A stretch of 64,000 nt of DNA from assembly GCA_041659285.1 (NCBI GenBank), contig JBAZYO010000005.1, positions 310,001 to 374,000 of the forward strand. The letters run 5' to 3'. Below, one piece after another: positions 48,495-56,477 of the stretch (positions are counted from its first letter, which is position 1; every line of letters starts with the position of its first letter). Origin of the DNA: Vicinamibacterales bacterium (GTDB lineage Bacteria > Acidobacteriota > Vicinamibacteria > Vicinamibacterales > UBA2999). The notes beneath the pieces are model-generated. The model was not told where the DNA came from, did not search any database, and saw nothing but the letters and a program-made list of their open reading frames with translations. Position numbers and translations under genes: made by a program.

Positions 48495-49499
48495 GTGAAG
48501 AAGTCCTCGACGCTGGCGGGCCTCGGTGTGCTCCTCCTGCTGGCCGCCGTCTCCGCCCAGGAACCCGCGCCGCAAGCCCGGCCTCCGCGTCCGCCGCGGC
48601 CTGGGGTCAGCACCCCGGGTGTGAAGCGCGACATCAGCACGATCACGCCGATCGCGGTCTTTCCCGTCGAAGGAACGCCCGACTGGCAGGTCGTGACCGC
48701 CGACGCGGTGTGGGTGGCCAACGGGCCGAAGAACACCGTGCACCGGATGGACCCGAAGACGAACACCGTGGTCGCGACAATCGAGGTGGGCAAGAAGCCC
48801 TGCTCGGGCCTGGCCTCCGGCTTCGGCAGCGTGTGGGTGCCCAACTGCGGCGACCAGACGCTCTCGCGCATCGACATCAAAGCCGGGAAGGTGGTGGCGA
48901 CGTTGCCCTACGGCCCGGCGGCGAGCGAGGGGGGCCTCGCGGCCAGCAAGGACAGCATCTGGATGCTCTCGGATGGCGGCGAGACGCTCCTGCGGATCGA
49001 TCCGGCCACCAATCGCGCCGTCGCCAGCCTGGGCATGCCGGCGGGCTCGTTCGTGGTGGTCGTGAGCGAGGACCAGGCGATCTGGGTCGTCAGCACGGAA
49101 AAGAGCCAGGTGGTCCGCGTCGACCCGGCCACGAACCTGATCACGGACCGCATCGACGTCGGCCCGCGGCCGCGCTTTACGACCGTCGGCGGCGGCGCCG
49201 TCTGGACGTTGAACCAGGGCGACGGCACGGTGTCGCGCGTTGACGTCAAGTCGCGGAAGCTCGTCACGAACGTCGACATTGGCGGCCCGGGCGGCGGCGG
49301 AGAGATTGCCTACGGCGAAGGGGCCGTGTGGGTGACGCTGTTCGAGCTTCCCCTGACCCAGATCGACCCCGACACCAACAAGGTGGTGAAGCAGTGGGTC
49401 GGCGCCGGCGGAGACGCGGTGCGCGTGGGCCACGGATCGGTGTGGCTGTCGAACCTGCGCCAGCAAAATGTCTGGCGGCTGGATCCGAAACAGCCCTGA
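48495..49499 (+). CDS. Exported YVTN/NHL-type beta-propeller protein
   Basis: A 334-aa protein starting at GTG 48495 after AAGGAG. A signal peptide (STLAGLGVLLLLAAVSAQ) and proline-rich linker are followed by repeats of about 40 residues: AVWVANGPKNTVHRMDPKTN, SVWVPNCGDQTLSRIDIKAG, SIWMLSDGGETLLRIDPATN, AIWVVSTEKSQVVRVDPATN, AVWTLNQGDGTVSRVDVKSR, AVWVTLFELPLTQIDPDTN. That makes six to seven blades. Such propellers bind ligands or partners in the periplasm. Sitting between the symporter and the DUF1989 genes, it may be a substrate-binding or sensing protein; no catalytic residues are evident. Confidence 0.85.
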   Translation: MKKSSTLAGLGVLLLLAAVSAQEPAPQARPPRPPRPGVSTPGVKRDISTITPIAVFPVEGTPDWQVVTADAVWVANGPKNTVHRMDPKTNTVVATIEVGKKPCSGLASGFGSVWVPNCGDQTLSRIDIKAGKVVATLPYGPAASEGGLAASKDSIWMLSDGGETLLRIDPATNRAVASLGMPAGSFVVVVSEDQAIWVVSTEKSQVVRVDPATNLITDRIDVGPRPRFTTVGGGAVWTLNQGDGTVSRVDVKSRKLVTNVDIGGPGGGGEIAYGEGAVWVTLFELPLTQIDPDTNKVVKQWVGAGGDAVRVGHGSVWLSNLRQQNVWRLDPKQP

Positions 49500-49511
49500 G
49501 GCCATGAGCAC

Positions 49512-50240
49512 ATGAACGATATTCTTCCTGAACGCGACATATTGTTTGAGGAGGTCCTGGCGCCGGGAGCGACGTGGTCGCACGTGCTCAAGCGCGGGAC
49601 GACGCTGCGGATCACCGACATGGAGGGCGGCGCCAACGTGGGCGCCCTCCTGTACAACTCGGAGAATCCAACCGAGCGCTACAACATGCCGGACACGCTG
49701 AAGGCGCAGCACATCGCGAAGCTGACGAGCGGCGCGGTCCTCTACTCGGACATGGGCCGGATCCTCTGCTCGGTGACGAGCGACACGGTGGGCTGGCACG
49801 ATCCGCTGGGCGGCTGCTCGAACGCCAGGCTCGTCCTCGACAAGTACGGCGCCGGGACCTACCAGGACTGCCGCAACGACTGGCACCGCAACGCCTACGA
49901 CAGCTTCATCGTCGAGTTGGCCAAGCACGGGCTGGACGCGCGCGACATGACGGCCATGATCAACTTCTTCAGCAAGGTCACGGTGGCTGGCGGCGGCGCG
50001 ATGCGATTTGTCGAGAACCACTCGGGCGCCGGCACGTTCGTGGACCTGCGCGCGGAGATGCATGTGCTGATGGTGCTCAACTCGTGCCAGCACCCCATGG
50101 ACCCGTCGCCGGCCCATCGTCCACGGCCGGTGCACCTGTCGGTCCGCCGTACCCCGCCTCCAGCGGTCGATGATCCCTGCCGGATCTTCCGCCCGGAGAA
50201 CGGGCGCGGGTTCCAATTAACGGAGCGGTACTTCCTGTGA
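49512..50240 (+). CDS. DUF1989 protein, urea-carboxylase-associated / carboxyguanidine deiminase subunit
   Basis: A 242-aa cytoplasmic protein. RGTTLRITDMEGGANVGALLYNSENPTERYNMPDTLKAQHI, GWHDPLGGCSN and INFFSKVTVAGGGAMRF are typical of the DUF1989 (urea carboxylase-associated) family. Recent work has shown that a pair of such proteins forms carboxyguanidine deiminase, which turns the product of guanidine carboxylase into allophanate. The cysteine in LGGCSN is a candidate metal or catalytic residue. Its end overlaps the second DUF1989 gene (TGATG). The presence of two paralogues favours guanidine over urea as the substrate of the downstream carboxylase. Confidence 0.88.
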   Translation: MNDILPERDILFEEVLAPGATWSHVLKRGTTLRITDMEGGANVGALLYNSENPTERYNMPDTLKAQHIAKLTSGAVLYSDMGRILCSVTSDTVGWHDPLGGCSNARLVLDKYGAGTYQDCRNDWHRNAYDSFIVELAKHGLDARDMTAMINFFSKVTVAGGGAMRFVENHSGAGTFVDLRAEMHVLMVLNSCQHPMDPSPAHRPRPVHLSVRRTPPPAVDDPCRIFRPENGRGFQLTERYFL

Positions 50241-50932
50241 TGCCACAAGCCAATCTCGTCGGGGCGTCGGAGATCGAATCGAGTGAAAGCCCGGTCCGGA
50301 GCCGGCTCGACCCCGCGCGTGCCGTCTACGACGCGATCGTGCCGGCCGGCGAGCCCTGGGTGCACGAGGTCGCAAAGGGGCAGATCTTCCGCATCGTCGA
50401 TCTCGAAGGCAACCAGGCGGCGGATACGCTCTTCTTCAACGCGGCCGACTACGGGGAGCGCTACTCCGCGCAGGACACGATTCGAGAGCAGGCGAACATC
50501 TACCTGACGACCGGGACGCGGCTCATGTCCAACCTGGGACGGGCGCTACTGACGATCGTGGCCGATACCTGCGGGCGACACGACACGCTCGGGGGCGCGT
50601 GCGCCACCGAGAGCAATCGCGTGCGCTATGCCCTCGAGAAGGGCCACATGCACGCGTGCCGCCAGAGTTTCGTGAGGGGCGTGCTCGCCTGGGGCCATGG
50701 ACTCTCGAAGCGAGACATCGCGCACAACATCAACTTCTTCATGAACGTGCCGGTGACGCCGGACGGCGGCCTGACGTTCGAGGACGGCGTGTCGGCACCT
50801 GGCAAGTACGTGGAGATGCGCGCGGAGATGGACGTTGTCGCCCTCATCAGCAACTGCCCGCAGCTGAACAATCCCTGTAACGCCTACAACCCCACACCGG
50901 TCCGCGTCTTGATCTGGGATGCGATGGCGTGA
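50240..50932 (+). CDS. Second DUF1989 protein, carboxyguanidine deiminase subunit
   Basis: A 230-aa protein homologous to the preceding one: GQIFRIVDLEGNQAADTLFFNAADYGERYSAQDTIREQ, CGRHDTLGGACATESN, HNINFFMNVPVTPDGGLTFEDG and LISNCPQLNNPCNAYNPTPVRV. CGRHD and LGGAC supply the His/Cys residues expected for metal binding. ATG 50240 overlaps the first DUF1989 stop; GTG 50237 is an alternative. The stop overlaps the carboxylase start. With its neighbour it should act right after the biotin-dependent carboxylation step. Confidence 0.88.
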   Translation: MPQANLVGASEIESSESPVRSRLDPARAVYDAIVPAGEPWVHEVAKGQIFRIVDLEGNQAADTLFFNAADYGERYSAQDTIREQANIYLTTGTRLMSNLGRALLTIVADTCGRHDTLGGACATESNRVRYALEKGHMHACRQSFVRGVLAWGHGLSKRDIAHNINFFMNVPVTPDGGLTFEDGVSAPGKYVEMRAEMDVVALISNCPQLNNPCNAYNPTPVRVLIWDAMA

Positions 50933-53900
50933 TGTTCCGTCGCGTCCTCGTGGCCAATCGCGGTGCGATCGCCTGCCGGATTTGTCCCACCCTTCGCAAG
51001 CTCGGCGTCTCGCCGGTAGCCGTCTACTCAGACGCCGATCGCCATTCCCGTCATGTCGCGGCGGCCGATCACGCCGTGCGGCTCGGGCCGGCGCCGGCCG
51101 CCGAAAGCTACCTGCGCCAGGAGGCGATCCTCGAAGCCGCGCGGAAGACGGGCGCCGAGGCCATCCACCCCGGGTACGGCTTCCTCAGCGAGAACCCGGA
51201 TTTTGCCGATGCCTGCGAGCGTGCCGGCATCGCCTTTCTCGGGCCGACCGGCGCGCAGATGCGCGCGCTCGGCCTGAAGCACGCGGCCCGCGAGATCGCG
51301 CTCCAGCAGGACGCCCCGCTGCTCGTCGGTAGCCTCCTGCTGACGGACGAAGCGCACGCGCTCGCCGAGGCCGCACGCTGCGGCTATCCCGTGATGCTCA
51401 AGAGCACCGCGGGAGGCGGCGGGATCGGCATGCGGATTTGCCGCACGCCGCGGGAACTGGAAGACGCGTATGCGGCGGTGGTGCGCCTGGGCACGGCGAA
51501 CTTCGGGCACGGCGGCCTCTACCTCGAGCGGTTTGTCGAGAACGCCCGGCACATCGAGGTGCAGATATTCGGTGACGGCCGCGGCGACGTCGTGGCGCTT
51601 GGCGAGCGCGACTGCTCCGCGCAACGCCGGAACCAGAAGGTCATCGAGGAAACGCCCGCTCCGGGCCTGAAGGCGGAGACGCGCCGGCGGATGTTCGAGA
51701 CCTCGATCCGCATCGCGTCGGCCGTCAACTATCGCTCGGCCGGCACGGTGGAGTTTCTCTACGACGCCGACCGCGAGGACTTCTTCTTCCTGGAAGTGAA
51801 CACGCGGTTGCAGGTCGAGCATGGCGTGACGGAGGCGGTCACCGGCATCGACCTCGTAGAGTGGATGGTGCGCCTCGGCGCAGGAGAGCTTCCTCCCCTC
51901 CAGGCGCTGCGCGTGGAACCCACGGGCGCGGCGATCCAGGTCCGTGTCTACGCGGAAGATGCGGCGCACGACTTCCGGCCGAGCACCGGGACACTGACCG
52001 ACGTGCATTTTCCAGGCGACGCGCGGTGCGACACGTGGGTGGAAGCGGGAATGGAAGTCGGCCCGTACTACGACCCGATGTTGGCCAAGGTGATCGTGAA
52101 GGCCGACAGTCGAGAAGGGGCCGTCGATCTCCTGCGCACGACGCTCGCGGCGGCACGGTGTGCCGGCGTCGAAACCAACCTCGACTACCTGCGGCAGGTC
52201 GTCGCCACGCCGGCATTCGCCGCGGGCGGATTCTCGACGAGCTTCTTGACGGGCGTCACCTACCGGCCCCGCGCCTTCGAAGTGGTCGAACCCGGCGTGC
52301 AGACGACCGTGCAGGACTTCCCGGGGCGAACCGGCTTCTGGCACGTCGGCGTGCCGCCGTCGGGACCGATGGATGCTCTCGCGTTTCGACTCGCCAACCG
52401 CCTGGTGGGGAACGGCGACGGCGCCGCCGGCCTCGAGTGCACGATGATCGGGCCGACCCTGCGTTTCCATGCCGACGCCGTGGTCGCGCTGACCGGCGCC
52501 GACATGCAGGCGCGGCTGGACGGCGCCGCCGTGCCCCTGTGGGAGCCGGTGACCGTTCGCGCGGGTTCGGAGCTCCGGATGGGCGCCGCGGCCGGGCCCG
52601 GCGCGCGCGCGTATCTCGCCATTCGCGGCGGTCTCGACGTGCCGGTCTACCTCGGGAGCCGGGCCACGTTCATTCTCGGCAAGTTCGGCGGACATGCCGG
52701 CCGCACGCTGCGGAGCGGCGACATGCTCCGGTGGCTGGACGATGAGCCGCCGATGCCGCCCGCCTCGCCGCTCCCGGCGGATCTGACCCCGGCCTATTCG
52801 AGCGAATGGGAGATCGGCGCGGTCTACGGCCCGCATGGGGCGCCGGATTTCTTCCTGGACGAGGACATCACGACCCTCTTCGACCAGTCGTGGAAGGTCC
52901 ACTACAACTCGGATCGCACGGGCGTGCGCCTGGTCGGACCGCGTCCCAAGTGGGCGCGCAGGGACGGCGGCGAGGCCGGGCTCCACCCGTCGAATCTCCA
53001 CGACAACGCTTACGCCGTCGGGTCGATGGACTTCACCGGCGACATGCCGATTCTGCTGGCGCCCGATGGGCCGAGCCTTGGCGGGTTTGTCTGTCCGGCG
53101 GTCGTGGCCGATGCGGAGCTGTGGAAGCTCGGGCAGCTGCGCGCCGGCGACACCGTGCGTCTCCGGTTGATCACTAACCGGCAGGCCTTGGAGATGGCGC
53201 GGGAACTCGACCACGTGGTGACCACCCTCTCGGGCCGGCTGCCGAAGCCCGCGGTGGAGACGCCCGATCCCGCGGTGCTGAAGGCAGGGCCGCGCGTGAC
53301 CTACCGCGCCGACGGCGACAGAAACCTCCTGATCGAGACCGGCACCAACGAGCTCGACCTGAACCTGCGGTTCCGCATCCACGCGCTCGAGCAGTCGCTG
53401 CGCGCCCAGGGCCTGCGCGGCATCATCGACGTAACGCCCGGGATTCGCTCGCTGCAGGTGCATTACGACAGCCGGCTGCTGCCGCGCGAAGAGCTCATGG
53501 CCTGCCTCGACGACTGCGATCGGTCGCTGGCCGACCTCGACGATCTCGTCATCCCGACGCGCACCGTGCACCTGCCGCTGTCGTGGGAGGACCCGGCGAC
53601 GCTACTCGCCATCGAGAAATACATGCAGTCGGTGCGCGCCGATGCGCCGTGGTGCCCGAGCAACATCGAGTTCATCCGGCGGATCAACGGCCTCGAGTCG
53701 GTGGACGAGGTCCGCAAGATTGTGTTCGACGCCAGCTACCTGGTGATGGGCCTGGGCGACGTCTACCTCGGGGCGCCCGTGGCGACGCCGCTCGACCCGC
53801 GCCACCGCCTGGTCACGACCAAGTACAACCCCGCGCGGACGTGGACGGCGGAAAACTCCGTCGGCATCGGCGGCGCGTACATGTGCGTCTACGGGATGGA

Positions 53901-54510
53901 AGGGCCCGGCGGCTACCAGTTTGTCGGACGCACGGTGCAGATGTGGAACACGCACCGGACGACAAAGGAGTTCGTGCCCGGAAGTCCCTGGCTCCTGCGC
54001 TTCTTCGATCAGATTCGCTTCTTCCCGGTCGGGGCCGCCGAGCTGCTGGAGATGCGGGAGGCCTTTCCTCACGGCGAGTACAGCATTCCGATCGAAGGTA
54101 ACTCCTTCAGCCTGCGCGGGTATCGGAAGTTCCTGCAGGACACCGCTTCCGAGGCGAAGGCTTTCAAGCGGCATCAGCACGCGGCGTTCGTGGCGGAACG
54201 GGAGCGCTGGGCCGCGGCCGGGCAGGCCGAGTTCATGGAGCCGCCGGATGTTCCGCCGCCGGCTTCTCATGTCGCGTTGCCCGAAGGGTGCATCGCCGTC
54301 CGCTCGCCGATGACGGCCAACGTGTGGCAGGTCGCCGTCGAGCCCGGACAGCGCGTCGAAGCCGGACAGAAGCTGCTCGTGCTCGAGGCGATGAAGATGG
54401 AAGTCCCCATCGTGGCGGCCACTGATGGCCTGGTCGACGGCATCCACTGCGCGAAGAGCGGGATGGTGACGGCGGGTCAGCACCTGGTGACCCTGCAGGT
54501 GCTCGCGTAG
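50932..54510 (+). CDS. Biotin-dependent guanidine/urea carboxylase
   Basis: A 1192-aa fusion. The biotin carboxylase comes first (RVLVANRGAIACRICPTLRKLG; ATP-grasp loop KSTAGGGGIGM; SAQRRNQKVIEETPAP; EVNTRLQVEHGVTEA; about 1-450). Then come the carboxyltransferase halves of the KipA/KipI (AHS2/AHS1) type (FEVVEPGVQTTVQDFPGRTG onward, about 460-1050), and last a biotinyl domain with the acceptor Lys in LEAMKMEVP near residue 1155. It would carboxylate urea to allophanate, or guanidine to carboxyguanidine. The two DUF1989 genes directly upstream favour guanidine. ATG 50932 overlaps the previous stop; GTG 50929 is also in frame. The allophanate hydrolase gene overlaps its stop by one base. Confidence 0.92.
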   Translation: MFRRVLVANRGAIACRICPTLRKLGVSPVAVYSDADRHSRHVAAADHAVRLGPAPAAESYLRQEAILEAARKTGAEAIHPGYGFLSENPDFADACERAGIAFLGPTGAQMRALGLKHAAREIALQQDAPLLVGSLLLTDEAHALAEAARCGYPVMLKSTAGGGGIGMRICRTPRELEDAYAAVVRLGTANFGHGGLYLERFVENARHIEVQIFGDGRGDVVALGERDCSAQRRNQKVIEETPAPGLKAETRRRMFETSIRIASAVNYRSAGTVEFLYDADREDFFFLEVNTRLQVEHGVTEAVTGIDLVEWMVRLGAGELPPLQALRVEPTGAAIQVRVYAEDAAHDFRPSTGTLTDVHFPGDARCDTWVEAGMEVGPYYDPMLAKVIVKADSREGAVDLLRTTLAAARCAGVETNLDYLRQVVATPAFAAGGFSTSFLTGVTYRPRAFEVVEPGVQTTVQDFPGRTGFWHVGVPPSGPMDALAFRLANRLVGNGDGAAGLECTMIGPTLRFHADAVVALTGADMQARLDGAAVPLWEPVTVRAGSELRMGAAAGPGARAYLAIRGGLDVPVYLGSRATFILGKFGGHAGRTLRSGDMLRWLDDEPPMPPASPLPADLTPAYSSEWEIGAVYGPHGAPDFFLDEDITTLFDQSWKVHYNSDRTGVRLVGPRPKWARRDGGEAGLHPSNLHDNAYAVGSMDFTGDMPILLAPDGPSLGGFVCPAVVADAELWKLGQLRAGDTVRLRLITNRQALEMARELDHVVTTLSGRLPKPAVETPDPAVLKAGPRVTYRADGDRNLLIETGTNELDLNLRFRIHALEQSLRAQGLRGIIDVTPGIRSLQVHYDSRLLPREELMACLDDCDRSLADLDDLVIPTRTVHLPLSWEDPATLLAIEKYMQSVRADAPWCPSNIEFIRRINGLESVDEVRKIVFDASYLVMGLGDVYLGAPVATPLDPRHRLVTTKYNPARTWTAENSVGIGGAYMCVYGMEGPGGYQFVGRTVQMWNTHRTTKEFVPGSPWLLRFFDQIRFFPVGAAELLEMREAFPHGEYSIPIEGNSFSLRGYRKFLQDTASEAKAFKRHQHAAFVAERERWAAAGQAEFMEPPDVPPPASHVALPEGCIAVRSPMTANVWQVAVEPGQRVEAGQKLLVLEAMKMEVPIVAATDGLVDGIHCAKSGMVTAGQHLVTLQVLA

Positions 54511-56243
54511 TGGAACGGCCAACCTTCGTCCCGACGGTCAGCGGCCTGCACGCGGCGTACCGGACAGGTGCCCGCTCACCGGACGGTGTCGTCGCCGGGA
54601 TCTTCCGGCGCATTCGGTCGTCAGGGCTTGGGCCGGTGTGGATTTCCCTGGCCGACGAGGAAGAGGCGATGCTCCGCGCGAAAGCGTGGGATCCGCAGAA
54701 GCCGCTCGCCGGGATTCCCTTCGCCGTGAAGGACAACATCGATGTCAAGGGGATGCCCACGACCGCGGGCTGCCCGTCGTTTGCCTACGTCGCACGCCAG
54801 ACCGCGGCGGCGGTGGTCCGCCTGCTCGAGGCTGGCGCCATCCTGATCGGCAAGACCAACATGGATCAGTTCGCCACCGGCCTGGTCGGCGTGCGGACGC
54901 CCTATGGCGCGTGTTCCAGCATCTTCGACGACCGCTACATTTCCGGCGGCTCGAGTTCCGGTTCCGCCGTCGCGGTCGCGCACGGGCTGTGCGCCTTCTC
55001 GCTCGGCACCGACACGGCGGGCTCCGGCCGGGTGCCGGCGGCATTCAATGGGCTCGTGGGTCTCAAGCCGACACGCGGCACCGTCAGCACCGACGGCGTC
55101 GTCCCGGCGTGCCGCTCCCTTGATTGCGTGTCGATCTTCACTCACACCGCGGGCGATGCCGAGAGGGTGTGGAGCGCCATTCGCTCGGACGAGGCCGCTC
55201 CGGACAGCGGCGTCCGGTCGATACCGGATGTCGGCTGGAGGTTTGGCGTCCCTCGCGACGAGGATCTGCGGTTCTTCGGCGACGCCGACGCCGAGGCGCT
55301 CTTTCGCCGCGCGGTCGAGCGATGCCAGACCCTTGGCGGGACCGAAGTACGAATCGACTACGCCCCGTTCCGCGAGGCGGCGGCGCTCCTCTACGAGGGG
55401 CCGTGGGTCGCCGAACGGTATGCGGCAGTCGGCGAGTTCTTGAAGAGCGAGCCCCTCGATGCCGACCCGACGGTCGCGAAGATCATCCTCTCAGGAGAAC
55501 GTTTCTCGGCCGTCGAGGCGTTTCGCGCCTTCGATGCGCTCGACGCACTGAGGCGCCGGATGGCCCCCGTGTGGCGTGAGATCGATGTCCTCGTGCTGCC
55601 GACGACGGGGACGATTTACACGAAGGCGGCGGTGGCGGCCGATCCCATCGCGCTCAACGCGAATCTGGGGTACTACACCAACTTCGTGAACCTGATGGAC
55701 CTTGCGGCTGTGGCCGTTCCCGCGGGCGTGTCTCCGGCGGGGTTGCCGTTCGGCCTTACGTTTATTGGCCGCGCGTTGTCGGACCGCGCGCTCCTCAGGC
55801 TGGCGCAATCCTTTGGCGGCGAGGCCCATGCCGATGAGCCCTGCCCGGGACGCGTGCAGGTGGGCGTGGTCGGGGCGCACCTGAGCGGTCAGCCGCTGAA
55901 CGCGCAACTGATCGAACGGGGCGCGCGGCTGGTCTATGCGGGTCTCACGGCCCCGGCGTATCGCCTGTACGCGCTTGCCGGCACCGAACCGCAGAAGCCT
56001 GGACTCGTCCGGACGCCGGGGCCGAACGGCGCCGGCATCGAGGTCGAAGTGTGGGAGATGCCGGAAGAACGCTTCGGGTCATTCGTGAACGCCGTGCCCG
56101 CGCCGCTGGCCATTGGCAGCGTCGAACTCGCGACGGGTCAATGGGTTAAGGGCTTCCTGTGCGAGGCCTATGCCCTCGCCGGCGCTCGGGACATCACGGC
56201 GTGCGGGGGATGGAGAGGCTATCTCAGCGCCGAACGAATGTAG
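54510..56243 (+). CDS. atzF: Allophanate hydrolase
   Basis: Splits allophanate to ammonium and CO2. The amidase-signature triad is complete: Lys in FAVKDNIDVKG, cis-Ser in GGSSSGSA and the nucleophile in GTDTAGSGR. The C-terminal ~130 residues (LYALAGTEPQKPGL, GIEVEVWEMPEERFGSFVNAVPAPLAIGSVEL, GFLCEAYAL, DIT, GGWRGYL) are the extra domain of AtzF/DUR1-type hydrolases. It has 577 aa, close to the usual 600. GTG 54510 overlaps the carboxylase TAG by one base. As the last gene of the cluster it completes nitrogen release. Confidence 0.94.
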   Translation: MERPTFVPTVSGLHAAYRTGARSPDGVVAGIFRRIRSSGLGPVWISLADEEEAMLRAKAWDPQKPLAGIPFAVKDNIDVKGMPTTAGCPSFAYVARQTAAAVVRLLEAGAILIGKTNMDQFATGLVGVRTPYGACSSIFDDRYISGGSSSGSAVAVAHGLCAFSLGTDTAGSGRVPAAFNGLVGLKPTRGTVSTDGVVPACRSLDCVSIFTHTAGDAERVWSAIRSDEAAPDSGVRSIPDVGWRFGVPRDEDLRFFGDADAEALFRRAVERCQTLGGTEVRIDYAPFREAAALLYEGPWVAERYAAVGEFLKSEPLDADPTVAKIILSGERFSAVEAFRAFDALDALRRRMAPVWREIDVLVLPTTGTIYTKAAVAADPIALNANLGYYTNFVNLMDLAAVAVPAGVSPAGLPFGLTFIGRALSDRALLRLAQSFGGEAHADEPCPGRVQVGVVGAHLSGQPLNAQLIERGARLVYAGLTAPAYRLYALAGTEPQKPGLVRTPGPNGAGIEVEVWEMPEERFGSFVNAVPAPLAIGSVELATGQWVKGFLCEAYALAGARDITACGGWRGYLSAERM

Positions 56244-56279
56244 CCTCAAACCAAATTACTTTTCGTTGTAAAGTGAGGG

Positions 56280-56439
56280 ATGCGCGCCAAGTTCGTCGAC
56301 GAGCACGTCATGCCGCTCGAGAGCGACGACGCGCCGGACCTCGTGGTGATCCAGGTCTACATCACCAACGCGCGCCGGGCGTAGCGGCGAGGACGAACGC
56401 GGATGGAAGGTGTACCACGTCAGCCTGCACATCGCGTGA
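56280..56439 (+). pseudogene. Remnant of a B12-binding radical-SAM-type protein
   Basis: The frame from ATG 56280 reads FVDEHVMPLESDDAPDLVVI then QVYITNARRA and stops at 56384. FVDEHV, PL, DDAPDLVxIQxYITNARRAY is the pattern of the B12-binding (Rossmann-like) domain in radical SAM proteins, here cut off after about 34 codons. A second short stretch in another frame reads EDERGWKVYHVSLHIA and ends at 56439. Together they look like decayed ends of one or two lost genes. AT-richer bases with ACTTT/AAAGT arms lie just before (56244-56279), possibly the terminator of the carboxylase cluster. Confidence 0.45.
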
Positions 56440-56464
56440 ACCACTCTCCCGGCCCGGTCTGACG

Positions 56465-56470
56465 TAGGAT
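56465..56470 (+). promoter_or_regulatory. -10 hexamer of a possible leaderless gene
   Basis: TAGGAT ends 7 nt before GTG 56478, the same spacing as TAGAAT before ATG 20919. No Shine-Dalgarno sequence is present. Confidence 0.3.
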
Positions 56471-56477
56471 TGGGCCC

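Noticed and set aside
51028..53571. 847-codon minus-strand ORF inside the carboxylase gene
   Set aside because: The plus-strand carboxylase is certain from biotin carboxylase and biotinyl motifs; the antisense frame is an artefact of GC-rich third positions.
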